Shown: piece by piece, positions 1-7,282 of the stretch
Layout: the number at the start of each line of letters is the position of its first letter
Numbering within the stretch: position 1 is the stretch's first letter
NCBI GenBank assembly: GCA_023401495.1
Contig: JAEXDU010000013.1
Coordinates: 1 to 29,121 of the forward strand
Direction of reading: 5' to 3'
Length of the DNA stretch: 29,121 bases
From: Bacillota bacterium
Lineage (GTDB): Bacteria > Bacillota > Clostridia > Oscillospirales > Acutalibacteraceae
Translations under genes and position numbers: made by a program
Notes under the pieces: generated by a model
Databases searched by the model: none
What the model was told of the DNA's origin: nothing
The model's input: only the letters and a program-made list of their open reading frames with translations

Positions 1-428
1 ATCACACATTCCAACCGGTTTTGGTTCAGGGTTCCGCCTGCTACCGGGTAGGCTAAAATAGAATCCCAGCCATTCAGAATTTTATCTAACTCATTGCGAT
101 CCTGCCATATTCCGCAAAATAAAACCAAAGTACCGGTGATCCCCTTTTCCTGAAGAGCGCTTATTACACTCCCCAGTTTCCCGGATGACACGCTGACAAA
201 AATAAAATCAAAAGAGCTGTCCAAAGGGGAAATCTCAACCGAATACAAATCCTGTTTCGCGATCCCTTTTTTACTGTGCCTTCCATCCAACAGATCGATC
301 TCTATCTTTTGGGGACAGGCAGCCTGTTTATTGTCCCGAATGAAATGCTTTACGGTATGCCCCGCCTTCTGAAAACAGTATGCATATGTTGTACCGATCA
401 CGCCAAGACCTATCACCATAATTTTCAT
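1..428 (-). CDS. Ketopantoate reductase (PanE/ApbA)-like protein, N-terminal part
   Basis: About 142 N-terminal residues are visible; the rest lies beyond the left edge. The protein opens MKIMVIGLGVIGTTYAY, a Rossmann beta-alpha-beta unit with the GxGxxG dinucleotide-binding loop, followed by FIFVSVSSGKLGSVISAL and later AYPVAGGTLN, the pattern of the ApbA/PanE NADPH-binding domain. Family members reduce 2-ketopantoate to pantoate in pantothenate synthesis, but many paralogues beside regulators act on other 2-keto substrates, so the substrate is unknown. Its ATG overlaps the TGA stop of the upstream TetR-type gene by four bases (ATGA), which indicates translational coupling. Fold confidence is good; specific function is not. 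Confidence 0.82.
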   Translation of the reverse strand, partial: MKIMVIGLGVIGTTYAYCFQKAGHTVKHFIRDNKQAACPQKIEIDLLDGRHSKKGIAKQDLYSVEISPLDSSFDFIFVSVSSGKLGSVISALQEKGITGTLVLFCGIWQDRNELDKILNGWDSILAYPVAGGTLNQNRLECV

Positions 429-1027
429 CTGGATTCTCCCCGATCTCTTGTAGCACCCAGCATCATTCTGATTTGGTCAAAAATTCCGTCACACATTTGA
501 TCCGTAACAGGTAAAACCTCTTTCGTCATTTTCAATCCTTCGATTAGAATCAGGATCGTGTCTGTGGCAGCTTGCACATTGCTGACATCAAATTCTTTTG
601 TGCTGAGTCCATATTCGATTTGTGAGCGCAGGATTTGCTGCCCTCTTTTATATTGCTCTGAAAAAAATTGCGTTCCGAAATCACTTTTCTTTTCCATGCA
701 AAATTCATATACCGCAAAATCAATATTAGGGATTTTACGATTTATTTCAGATTTCACATGGTCAAAATAGCGATTTAAAATCGTTATTGCCGAAGCGTGT
801 TCAGATATAAGACGCTTTTCATTCTCTTCTTCATTTTGCTGTAATGACTGCAATAGATCCATAAAAAGCTGTGGTTTATCCTCATAGTGCCGATATAATC
901 CGCCCTTGCTCAGTCCGCTTTTCATGCAAATATCTTGCATCGAAACCCTTGTATATCCCAACTCGGAAAACAAAGCAAACGCGGCGGCACGGATTTGTTG
1001 TTTCGTTTTTTCTCCTTTTTGCCCCAT
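425..1027 (-). CDS. TetR/AcrR-family transcriptional regulator
   Basis: A 200-residue one-domain regulator. Residues about 8-55 (TKQQIRAAAFALFSELGYTRVSMQDICMKSGLSKGGLYRHYEDK) form a classic TetR helix-turn-helix; the rest is the variable helical ligand-binding/dimerisation domain, so the ligand cannot be read. I start it at the ATG at 1027 because GGGAGGG lies just upstream; an upstream in-frame start would add 20 basic residues and lie over the promoter and operator. The gene is coupled to the ketopantoate-reductase-like gene, so the regulator probably controls that enzyme together with itself. A palindrome between its promoter and RBS supports autorepression (inference). Confidence 0.9.
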   Translation of the reverse strand: MGQKGEKTKQQIRAAAFALFSELGYTRVSMQDICMKSGLSKGGLYRHYEDKPQLFMDLLQSLQQNEEENEKRLISEHASAITILNRYFDHVKSEINRKIPNIDFAVYEFCMEKKSDFGTQFFSEQYKRGQQILRSQIEYGLSTKEFDVSNVQAATDTILILIEGLKMTKEVLPVTDQMCDGIFDQIRMMLGATRDRGESR

Positions 1028-1045
1028 TGAGCCCTCCCTGTTTTT

Positions 1046-1099
1046 GCGACTATGCAGTCGCTTTTTATTCATTTTATATCGCCGCACTCACGTTGTCAA
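1046..1099 (-). promoter_or_regulatory. Sigma-A promoter and palindromic operator of the TetR-type gene
   Basis: On the minus strand, TTGACA (1094-1099) and TAAAAT (1071-1076) are separated by exactly 17 bases. Just downstream, at the expected transcription start, lies a 16-base inverted repeat (GCGACT-4-AGTCGC, 1046-1061). This size and position fit a TetR-type autoregulatory operator. The promoter match is seen directly; the operator role is inferred. Confidence 0.65.
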
Positions 1100-1143
1100 T
1101 AGCCTCTGATTTTTTACCATATCTAAAAAGTCATTTAAGAAGA

Positions 1144-1171
1144 TTTACAAAAAGAACATGGAAATTACAAT
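1144..1171 (+). promoter_or_regulatory. Probable sigma-A promoter of the YbjQ-family gene
   Basis: TTTACA (1144-1149) and TACAAT (1166-1171) with a 16-base spacer, about 50 bases ahead of the start codon at 1225. It diverges from the TetR-type promoter, and the putative TetR operator is about 80 bases away, so shared control is possible but not shown. Confidence 0.45.
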
Positions 1172-1224
1172 AGTTCTATGGTATTCTGAAAGCATTCTTA
1201 CCAGTCAAAGGGAGGCGCAAACGG

Positions 1225-1545
1225 ATGATTCTTACCACAACCAACACGATCGAGGGGAAGCGAATTCTGGAGTATAAGCAGATTGTATTTGGAGAAGTCG
1301 TTTCCGGCGTGGATTTCATTAAAGATTTTGCGGCTGGTCTCACCAACTTTTTCGGCGGCAGATCGGGTTCATATGAAGGCGAGCTGATGGATGCGCGCGA
1401 AAAGGCAATTCAGGAGCTGCAAAGCCGGGCGGCGGCTCTGGGAGCAAATGCCGTCATCGGCGTGGATATTGATTATGAAGTTCTTGGCACCGGCAACAAT
1501 ATGCTGATGGTGACCGCATCGGGAACAGCGGTCGTCGTGGAATAA
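1225..1545 (+). CDS. YbjQ/UPF0145 family protein
   Basis: A 106-residue protein, normal length for the YbjQ (UPF0145, 'putative heavy-metal-binding') family. Typical features are the opening TTTNTIEGKRILEYKQIVFGEVVSG, the central AREKAIQELQSRAAALGANAVIGVDIDYEVLG and a closing beta strand (MLMVTASGTAVVVE). Family members form small oligomers; despite the family name, metal binding and cellular role are poorly established, and I see no cysteine cluster here. AGGGAGG precedes the ATG with good spacing. It is a single-gene unit between a divergent regulator and a terminator. Confidence 0.9.
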   Translation: MILTTTNTIEGKRILEYKQIVFGEVVSGVDFIKDFAAGLTNFFGGRSGSYEGELMDAREKAIQELQSRAAALGANAVIGVDIDYEVLGTGNNMLMVTASGTAVVVE

Positions 1546-1583
1546 AGCCCTTCTTCTTTTATTTGATTCAAACGATTTTCCAT

Positions 1584-1630
1584 AAAAAAGGGCTCAAAGC
1601 GGCGCCGACGCGCTGTTTTGAGCCTTTTTT
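1584..1630. terminator. Bidirectional intrinsic terminator
   Basis: The inverted repeat AAAAAGGGCTCAAA / TTTTGAGCCTTTTT surrounds a GC-rich loop and has A- and T-runs on both sides. It lies between the convergent YbjQ-family gene and the LysR-type gene, so it can serve both. Confidence 0.85.
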
Positions 1631-1642
1631 GCAATTTTTAAA

Positions 1643-2653
1643 TCATTCGCAGCTTTCCACTCTTACCGGAGCTTCGTCATAGTAAAATTCTGTGTCGCTT
1701 TCTTTTTGCAGGGGGAACTGCTTTTGTGAGAGCGCGATGAATTCACGCATCCCCTTGCTGACATAGCGGTTCTTTTTATGGGCAAGGCTCACGTACCGGC
1801 TGGCATTCGGTGCATCCACTAAATACAGGTATACCCCGGGCTCCAGACTCGTGCGCTTGATGACCGTATCAGAGACAAACGCCATGCCGATTTGCTGCTG
1901 CACCATATGGTACGAGGTAATCAGCTGGTCTAAATACATGATGCGCCGGGGGGTAAAGCGGTACCGATCAAACAAGCCCGTCGCAAACGTGTTCATGTTG
2001 TGCCCCCTGTTCAGCAACAGAAAGGTAAAATCCTGAAAGATTCTGGGATCCACGGGCAGACAGCCCGGCTTTCTGTGTTTTCCCTCGCGCACATCCCGGG
2101 CGGTCATACGGTACTCTGAGAGCTGCTCGTTGACCTCGTACCCAGAGGGCACCGCAAGCAGAATATGCTCTTCCATCAGCGGGTAGCTGGTGAAGAGCTT
2201 ATCATCAAACTCGCTGCTGTCGATCACCAGGTCAATTTCGGAATTCACCAGCTTTTGCAGCAGATCGGGCGTGCTGGATTCATTGACCTGAATTTGAATC
2301 CCCGGATAAAGCTGATTGAAGCTGGAAATGAGCGGCGCGAGCAAATACGAGGAAAAAAACTGAGCCGCGGCGATCTTCAGGGTGCCGGTTTTCAGCTCCG
2401 TATAGTCCTGTAAATACAATTCCAAATTGCTTTGCAGCTCTAAAATCTGCCGCGTTGTTTCTATGTATACCTTCCCCGCATCCGTCAGCTGAACCGGTGT
2501 GGTGCTGCGGTCGAAGATGGTTACACCAATATCCTGTTCCAGTTTTTTGATGGTGGCGCTCAAAGATGGCTGAGAAATATACAGATTTTTCGCCGCCCGG
2601 GAAAAACTGCCTTCTTTATAAATTTCATGAACGTATTTTAAAGTCTGGAACAT
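1643..2653 (-). CDS. LysR-family transcriptional regulator
   Basis: A 336-residue protein. Residues about 1-60 form the winged HTH of LysR regulators (GSFSRAAKNLYISQPSLSATIKKLEQDIGVTIFDRS). After a linker helix comes the periplasmic-binding-protein-like effector domain (from LKIAAAQFFSSYLLAPL). It is somewhat longer than the usual 290-310 residues, with a charged C-terminal extension. AGGGAGA precedes the ATG. No metabolic gene is adjacent or divergent, so the effector and targets cannot be inferred; it stands alone with its own promoter. Confidence 0.92.
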   Translation of the reverse strand: MFQTLKYVHEIYKEGSFSRAAKNLYISQPSLSATIKKLEQDIGVTIFDRSTTPVQLTDAGKVYIETTRQILELQSNLELYLQDYTELKTGTLKIAAAQFFSSYLLAPLISSFNQLYPGIQIQVNESSTPDLLQKLVNSEIDLVIDSSEFDDKLFTSYPLMEEHILLAVPSGYEVNEQLSEYRMTARDVREGKHRKPGCLPVDPRIFQDFTFLLLNRGHNMNTFATGLFDRYRFTPRRIMYLDQLITSYHMVQQQIGMAFVSDTVIKRTSLEPGVYLYLVDAPNASRYVSLAHKKNRYVSKGMREFIALSQKQFPLQKESDTEFYYDEAPVRVESCE

Positions 2654-2712
2654 GGCATTCTCCCTATATTATAAATAAAACTATATACTTTCTATCATGT
2701 TATATGTATTTG

Positions 2713-2741
2713 ATTATATGCTCTCTTTCTGGTATTGTCAA
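2713..2741 (-). promoter_or_regulatory. Consensus sigma-A promoter of the LysR-type gene
   Basis: Minus strand: TTGACA (2736-2741), a 17-base spacer and TATAAT (2713-2718), both hexamers fully consensus. Transcription would start near 2706, giving a leader of about 50 bases. Such a strong promoter on a regulator gene suggests negative autoregulation, but I see no clear operator. Confidence 0.8.
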
Positions 2742-2894
2742 TATAGAAGATATGAGTTCAACAAACCCGATTGCAGAATGATTCGGAACATACAAATCAC
2801 CGAAATTCGCAAGGCCAGAGCGGCAATCGCCGCAGAGAGAAAGGCCATAAAACAACGCGAAGTTTCCGCAGTCATCTGTTTGAAAGTGTAATCC

Positions 2895-2944
2895 TTACAC
2901 AATAAAATTTGCTTACAAGACCCTTTTACACAATAGAAATTTGG
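2895..2944 (+). repeat. Direct repeat, 31-base period
   Basis: TTACACAATAAAATTTG (2895-2911) recurs as TTACACAATAGAAATTTGG (2926-2944), 31 bases (about three helical turns) apart, with a partial CTTACA between. It could be a protein-binding array or a slippage product. Confidence 0.4.
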
Positions 2945-2947
2945 TTG

Positions 2948-2994
2948 AAAAATGCGCTTTGACCGGCAGGAATACCCGGTCAGAGCGCATTTTT
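2948..2994. terminator. Strong bidirectional terminator
   Basis: The stem AAAAATGCGCT / AGCGCATTTTT continues into TGACCGG / CCGGTCA around a short loop. On the minus strand it ends the rsmD-coaD-coiled-coil transcription unit. Confidence 0.88.
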
Positions 2995-3029
2995 CGTAAA
3001 GAGCTTACTGCTGGAATGACTTCTTTGTG

Positions 3030-3494
3030 TTACTGCTGATTGTTTCTTTGAGACGCCTTGATGTTGTTGCGGGTTTTGCGCAGCTCGGCCAGATTGGCGG
3101 CCAGAGCGTCATCCGTGCGCTTCATCAAATCGTCGATGTAATCGTTCGAGGCACGGCGCATTTCGCGGAATTTCGCCTGGCTCTGGCTAACCAGCTCGTT
3201 GGCCTTCTGCTGCGCCTGGCGCACAATCTCATCCTGATTCACAAGAGTTTTGGCGCGCTCCTCCGCAATGCGGACAATGCTTTCCGCCTCACGCTTTGCG
3301 TCGCTGATGATCTGGTTTCGGTCGGCCACAATGGCCTTGGCCTGACGAAGCTCCTGCGGCAGATTATCGCGGATTTCATCGAGGATTCCCTTTACCGCTT
3401 CTCCGTCGAGCACAGCCTTGCCGCCGGTCAGCGGAAAATTCCACGCCTTATCTACCATTTCGTAGAGCTCGTCCAACAAATTCTCTACATTCAT
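3030..3494 (-). CDS. Coiled-coil protein of unknown function, coaD-linked
   Basis: A 154-residue soluble protein. From about residue 45 on it is almost entirely charged heptad-like helix (LRQAKAIVADRNQIISDAKREAESIVRIAEERAK...), resembling the stalk region of ATP-synthase b subunits and DivIVA-type proteins, but without their membrane or lipid-binding segment. Such proteins are often labelled 'ATPase' by similarity to that helix; I see no nucleotide-binding motif. Its ATG overlaps the coaD stop (ATGA), so it is co-translated with coaD and is the last gene before the terminator. Function unknown. Confidence 0.8.
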   Translation of the reverse strand: MNVENLLDELYEMVDKAWNFPLTGGKAVLDGEAVKGILDEIRDNLPQELRQAKAIVADRNQIISDAKREAESIVRIAEERAKTLVNQDEIVRQAQQKANELVSQSQAKFREMRRASNDYIDDLMKRTDDALAANLAELRKTRNNIKASQRNNQQ

Positions 3495-3985
3495 CGTTTT
3501 TTGCCTCCTGTATAAAGACGTTGCGTGATGTCATCCAAAATACACTCCGGCACAAAATTCGAAATATCACCGTCAAAACTGGCTACCTGCTTCACGATAC
3601 TGGAGCTGAGATACATATTTTCCGCCCGAGTGGTTAAAAACAAGGTTTCCAGATTCGGGTTCAGCTTCTTATTGGTCAGAGCCATCTGAAATTCGTATTC
3701 AAAGTCCGACAGGGCCCGCAGTCCCTTTACAATCGCGGTGGCGTTGCGGATTTTGGCGTAATCCGCAAGAAGGCCCTCAAAACCGACAATCTCTATGTTG
3801 GGCATGTCCGCCGTGGCGCGCTTGAGCATGTTGATGCGCTCCTCAACGGTAAAGCTGGTGTGCTTATTGGGGTTTACCAAAACAGCAACGATCAGGTGAT
3901 CAAAAATTTTGCGGGCACGATTGATAATGTCCAGATGCCCGAAGGTAACCGGATCAAAGCTGCCCGGACAAATTGCAATTTTCAT
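3491..3985 (-). CDS. coaD: Phosphopantetheine adenylyltransferase
   Basis: Adenylates 4'-phosphopantetheine with ATP to give dephospho-CoA, the penultimate step of CoA synthesis, in the cytoplasm. The 164-residue length is typical. The nucleotidyltransferase signature is present: GSFDPVTFGHLDI (His17 in the HxGH-type motif) near the N-terminus and YLSSSIVKQVASFDGD near the C-terminus. The start ATG overlaps the rsmD stop (ATGA), as its own stop does with the next gene, giving a tightly coupled rsmD-coaD-coiled-coil unit. rsmD-coaD adjacency is widespread in bacteria. Confidence 0.97.
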   Translation of the reverse strand: MKIAICPGSFDPVTFGHLDIINRARKIFDHLIVAVLVNPNKHTSFTVEERINMLKRATADMPNIEIVGFEGLLADYAKIRNATAIVKGLRALSDFEYEFQMALTNKKLNPNLETLFLTTRAENMYLSSSIVKQVASFDGDISNFVPECILDDITQRLYTGGKKR

Positions 3986-4533
3986 AATGATGTCACGTCC
4001 TTATGCCGATACACGGTCAGCAGAATTTTTCCGTAACGGTAAGAACGTACCTTCACAAAATCACCGGCAGAAAGAGGGAGTTCTTCGTCACTCGGATGTT
4101 CACAGATGATGGTACCACCATGGTTCATCACCGCGGCTGTCTGCGGCAAAGCCTGCTGCAGCAGCCCCGTGCGGTAAGGCGGGTCTAAAAAAGCAATGTC
4201 GAACGGCTGCGGATTGCGGGACAGAAACGAAACAAAGTCGGCATTCACCACTTTGGTCCGCTCCCCGAACCCGGTGGCGGCAATGTTGCGCTCTACCACT
4301 CCGGCGGAATCGCGCGAACTGTCTACAAATACCGCCTCCTGTGCGCCGCGGCTGAGCGCCTCCAGCCCGAGCTGTCCGGAACCGGCAAACAGATCGAGCA
4401 CCCGGCGGCCCTCCAGGTCGAACTGAATAATATTAAAAAGGGCTTCCTTCACCCGATCGGGCGTAGGACGAACGCGCTCCCCTTCCAGAGATTGCAGCTT
4501 TTTGCCGCGCGCTGCGCCTGTGATAATTCGCAT
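3982..4533 (-). CDS. rsmD: 16S rRNA (guanine966-N2)-methyltransferase
   Basis: Uses S-adenosylmethionine to methylate N2 of G966 of 16S rRNA during small-subunit assembly. The 183-residue protein opens MRIITGAARGKKL, has the SAM-binding loop VLDLFAGSGQLGLEALSRGA (about 45-64) and the catalytic DPPY tetrad (117-120). I start at the ATG at 4533; a TTG two codons upstream is also possible. GGAAAGG lies about 13 bases ahead. A good sigma-A promoter sits immediately upstream, overlapping the end of uvrC. Confidence 0.96.
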   Translation of the reverse strand: MRIITGAARGKKLQSLEGERVRPTPDRVKEALFNIIQFDLEGRRVLDLFAGSGQLGLEALSRGAQEAVFVDSSRDSAGVVERNIAATGFGERTKVVNADFVSFLSRNPQPFDIAFLDPPYRTGLLQQALPQTAAVMNHGGTIICEHPSDEELPLSAGDFVKVRSYRYGKILLTVYRHKDVTSL

Positions 4534-4571
4534 ATGCAAAACCGGACCTTTCCCAAAGTTTTGTTAAATTC

Positions 4572-4600
4572 ATTATCCCATTATTTGTGCATACTGTCAA
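4572..4600 (-). promoter_or_regulatory. Sigma-A promoter of rsmD overlapping the uvrC stop codon
   Basis: Minus strand: TTGACA (4595-4600), a 17-base spacer and GATAAT (4572-4577). The TGA of uvrC lies inside the -35 hexamer. The match is nearly consensus and the start would be about 30 bases ahead of rsmD. Confidence 0.75.
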
Positions 4601-6447
4601 CCGCTATCTTTTTCCCCCGAATCCGGGTGAAAATACTCGTAAATCGTCTGGGCCGCGGGGCGGGTCATCCCCTTTACCCCGCACAGCTGCTCCAAATCCG
4701 CTTCACGAATCGCGGTAATGGTGCGGAAATGCCGCAGCAGCGCCCTTGCCCGGGCGTTACCGACACCGGGGATGCCCGTCAGAGTGCTGGAGATGGTGTT
4801 CTTCTTTCGCATCTGGCGGTGGTAGCCGATCGCAAAACGGTGAACCTCATCCTGAATGGTGGATACCAGCGTAAAGGCGCTGCGGTTGGAGTGAATCGAA
4901 ATCTCTCCGCCGTCCTTTGCGATGGCACGGGTGCGGTGCTTGTCGTCCTTTACCATGCCGAACAGGGGAATTTCCAGCCCATACTGCTGCAAAATCGGGC
5001 GAACCGCAGAAACATGCCCCTTGCCGCCATCGAGCAAAATCAGATCCGGCAGGCGGCCAAAGCCCTCTCCGCTGTCCTTATGCTGGTAGTATTCCCCCAA
5101 ACGGCGGCCAATTACTTCGCGCATGGCGCCGTAATCATCCTGCCCCTCAAAGCTTTTGATCTGAAAGCGGCGGTACGCGGATTTGAGCGGGCGCCCATTT
5201 TCAAACACGACCATACCGGCCACGTTATCACCGCCTGCAAGGTTTGAAATATCGTAGGACTCGATATACTGCGGGGGATTCTCCAAACCCAGAAGGCGAG
5301 CCAGCTCATCCAGAGCGGAGGCTTCCCGCCCGGTTCGGCCCGTCTGCTGCGCGAGCTGCTCCGCTGCATTGCTGCGGCACATTTCAACCAGCTGCGCCTG
5401 CTCCCCCTTTTGCGGCACGGTGATATTCACCTTCCGCCCGGCCTTCTGCGTCAGCCACTCTTCGAGCAGAGCGGCATTTTCCACCGGCCCGTCCAGCGTC
5501 AGGCGCGGGGGAATCTGATCGCGCATGGAATAATATCGCTCCAAAAACTCGCTGCGGGCCTGCTTGGAATTGCCGACTTCTCCCAAAAGGAAGGTTTCGC
5601 GGTCCACCAGACTGCCGCCGCGAAAACGAAAGACCTCTACACAAGCGCTGCCGGGGCCCTGCGCAAGGGCGATCACGTCCTGCTCCGGCACACGGATGGA
5701 AACCACCTTCTGCCGCTCGCGCATCTTCTCTATGGCGACGATGCGGTCACGGATTCTGGCGGCATATTCAAACTCGAGATTCTCCGCCGCCTGCTCCATT
5801 TTTTCCGTCAGGCGCTTCATGGATTCGGCGCTGCCGCCGCGCAGGAAATCCACGGCCTCCGAAACGGCTTCGCGGTATTCTTCCGGCTTCATGCGGCCGC
5901 GGCAGGGAGCGCAGCACTGCTTGATATAATAATTCAGACAGGGCCGCCCTTTGCCGATGTCCTGCGGAAAACGGCGGCTGCAGGAGGGCAGGCGGAAAAT
6001 CTTGAGCGCCTCGTCCACCGCCTGCTTGACCGACCACGAGCTGACATAAGGGCCAATATATTCCGCGCCGTCGTCGACAAGCTGCTTTGCCTCAGAGATT
6101 CTGGGCCACTCTCCCCCGCTGATGCGGATATAATGGTAGCCCTTGTCGTCTTTGAGCAGAATATTGTATTTGGGCGTATACTGCTTAATCAGACTGCATT
6201 CGAGCACCAGCGCCTCAAACTCGCTGTCGGTGAGGATATATTCAAAATCCTGTACGTTGGACACCATGCGGCGCACCTTGTCGTCGTGGTTCTTTTCCGA
6301 GCCGAAATACTGGCTGACCCGGTTTTTCAGCGCTTTGGCCTTGCCGACATAGATGATCGTGCCGCCTTTGTCGCGCATCAGGTAGACGCCCGGCGTCAGC
6401 GGCAGGCGCATCGCCTTTTGGCGCAGCTCTTTTTTATGATCCTCCAA
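4597..6447 (-). CDS. uvrC: Excinuclease ABC subunit C
   Basis: The nuclease subunit of nucleotide excision repair, making the 3' and 5' incisions around a lesion marked by UvrA/UvrB. Domains in order: GIY-YIG nuclease (LPLTPGVYLMRDKGGTIIYVGKAKALKNRVSQYF), a cysteine motif (CLNYYIKQCCAPCRG), the UvrB-interacting segment (about 185-225), the RNase-H-like nuclease (YDISNLAGGDNVAGMVVFENG; LILLDGGKGHVSAV) and C-terminal helix-hairpin-helix repeats (LTGIPGVGNARARALL). About 616 residues with the TTG start at 6447, preceded by GGGGGAG. An alternative GTG at 6495, also with an RBS-like GAGG, would add 16 charged residues; I favour the TTG because homologues usually begin here. Confidence 0.96.
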   Translation of the reverse strand: MEDHKKELRQKAMRLPLTPGVYLMRDKGGTIIYVGKAKALKNRVSQYFGSEKNHDDKVRRMVSNVQDFEYILTDSEFEALVLECSLIKQYTPKYNILLKDDKGYHYIRISGGEWPRISEAKQLVDDGAEYIGPYVSSWSVKQAVDEALKIFRLPSCSRRFPQDIGKGRPCLNYYIKQCCAPCRGRMKPEEYREAVSEAVDFLRGGSAESMKRLTEKMEQAAENLEFEYAARIRDRIVAIEKMRERQKVVSIRVPEQDVIALAQGPGSACVEVFRFRGGSLVDRETFLLGEVGNSKQARSEFLERYYSMRDQIPPRLTLDGPVENAALLEEWLTQKAGRKVNITVPQKGEQAQLVEMCRSNAAEQLAQQTGRTGREASALDELARLLGLENPPQYIESYDISNLAGGDNVAGMVVFENGRPLKSAYRRFQIKSFEGQDDYGAMREVIGRRLGEYYQHKDSGEGFGRLPDLILLDGGKGHVSAVRPILQQYGLEIPLFGMVKDDKHRTRAIAKDGGEISIHSNRSAFTLVSTIQDEVHRFAIGYHRQMRKKNTISSTLTGIPGVGNARARALLRHFRTITAIREADLEQLCGVKGMTRPAAQTIYEYFHPDSGEKDSG

Positions 6448-6757
6448 GTGTTCTCCCCCTTTCCTTGTGTCTTTTTCGGAATGCCTCTTTGGCACCCGGC
6501 CACCCTCAAAGCAAATTGATTTGAAAGTGGTGATTTTCCCCTCTTATCATGGAGGAGGAAATTCCTATTCTTTCCAATGGCATTGCCATTCCGTTTCCAA
6601 ATCATTCAGAACCGGGATCAACACCCGGCATAACAAAAAAGCACCGCCAAAGCGGTGCCTTGAATTGCCCAAAAATCGCCGGCCTCAGCCTTTTCCAATA
6701 AAAACCCGGATTCCCGCCGGCTGCCGGCGCTCAGCAGTTCATACCAGCAACAGGTTC
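6448..6757. other. 310-base gap between HPr gene and uvrC
   Basis: Holds the HPr terminator (6634-6662) and GC-rich short palindromes around 6711-6733 (GCCGGC repeated). I see no clear sigma-A promoter for uvrC and no gene. Confidence 0.5.
6634..6662 (-). terminator. Intrinsic terminator downstream of the HPr gene
   Basis: On the minus strand GCACCGC-TTTG-GCGGTGC is followed by TTTTTTG, a textbook stem plus U-tract, about 100 bases after the HPr stop codon. Confidence 0.85.
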
Positions 6758-7021
6758 TTACTCCGCAAAGCCGGATTTCACCAGTGCAACCAGGCTGTCG
6801 ACAGCATCCTGCTCATCGGAACCGTCAGCAATAATGCGAATATCGGTACCGCCGACAATCCCCAGGGACAGTACGCCCAAGAGGCTTTTCGCGTTCACAC
6901 GGCGCTCTTCTTTTTCCACCCAAATCGAGGATTTAAATTCGTTGGCTTTCTGAATAAAAAAGGTTGCCGGACGAGCATGCAGCCCTACCTGATTCTGAAC
7001 CAATACTTCTTTCACACACAT
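6758..7021 (-). CDS. HPr-family phosphocarrier protein
   Basis: An 87-residue protein with the HPr fold. It carries the PEP-dependent phosphorylation site His15 (NQVGLHARPA) and the regulatory Ser46 (NAKSLLGVLSLGI), so it could serve in phosphotransferase sugar uptake and as a substrate of HPr kinase for carbon catabolite control. In clostridia an HPr gene often stands apart from ptsI and the sugar permeases, as here. RBS AGGAGTG, its own strong promoter and its own terminator make it monocistronic. It is either ptsH itself or a paralogue; presence of both sites argues against the His-less Crh type. Confidence 0.93.
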   Translation of the reverse strand: MCVKEVLVQNQVGLHARPATFFIQKANEFKSSIWVEKEERRVNAKSLLGVLSLGIVGGTDIRIIADGSDEQDAVDSLVALVKSGFAE

Positions 7022-7119
7022 TCAAAATTCACTCCTAGCATCAAAATGTAGCTTCTAACCCGAAAAACATCTCACATCATAATAATATACAAACTGACAT
7101 TATTTTTTAAGTCATAGTC

Positions 7120-7147
7120 ATTATATCACAATAGAAAACGCCGTCAA
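7120..7147 (-). promoter_or_regulatory. Sigma-A promoter of the HPr gene
   Basis: Minus strand: TTGACG (7142-7147), a 16-base spacer and TATAAT (7120-7125), about 100 bases ahead of the start. The leader is AT-rich and I recognise no riboswitch in it. Confidence 0.75.
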
Positions 7148-7282
7148 GAAAGGAAGGCTAATTTTGGATTGATGCCCTATACGCTGTTTAGGACAGGCAA
7201 TCCCTTTGTATAGTTTGCCCCGATTGTTGAAAACTTTTGTACCCTCTAACATCTTCACTGCGAATATTCTATACTATGCGTT

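Larger units (their letters stand above)
2654..3029. other. 376-base intergenic region
   Basis: Besides the LysR promoter, a direct repeat and a terminator (listed separately), this stretch has one short plus-strand reading frame (2778-2891, 37 codons, MIRNIQITEIRKARAAI...). It lacks a convincing RBS, so I do not call it a gene; it may be a remnant. Confidence 0.5.

Noticed and set aside
2778..2891. 37-codon frame between the LysR gene and the terminator
   Set aside because: No convincing RBS and no recognisable family; kept only as a remark in the gap description.
5410..6519. Long plus-strand open frame (369 codons) opposite uvrC
   Set aside because: It mirrors uvrC, has low-complexity, His/Leu/Ala-rich composition without motifs, and no RBS; the minus-strand frame is clearly UvrC.
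7022..7282. Riboswitch or T-box in the HPr leader or trmD trailer
   Set aside because: AT-rich sequence with no specifier loop, conserved T-box motif or long pairing; only a plain promoter is evident.
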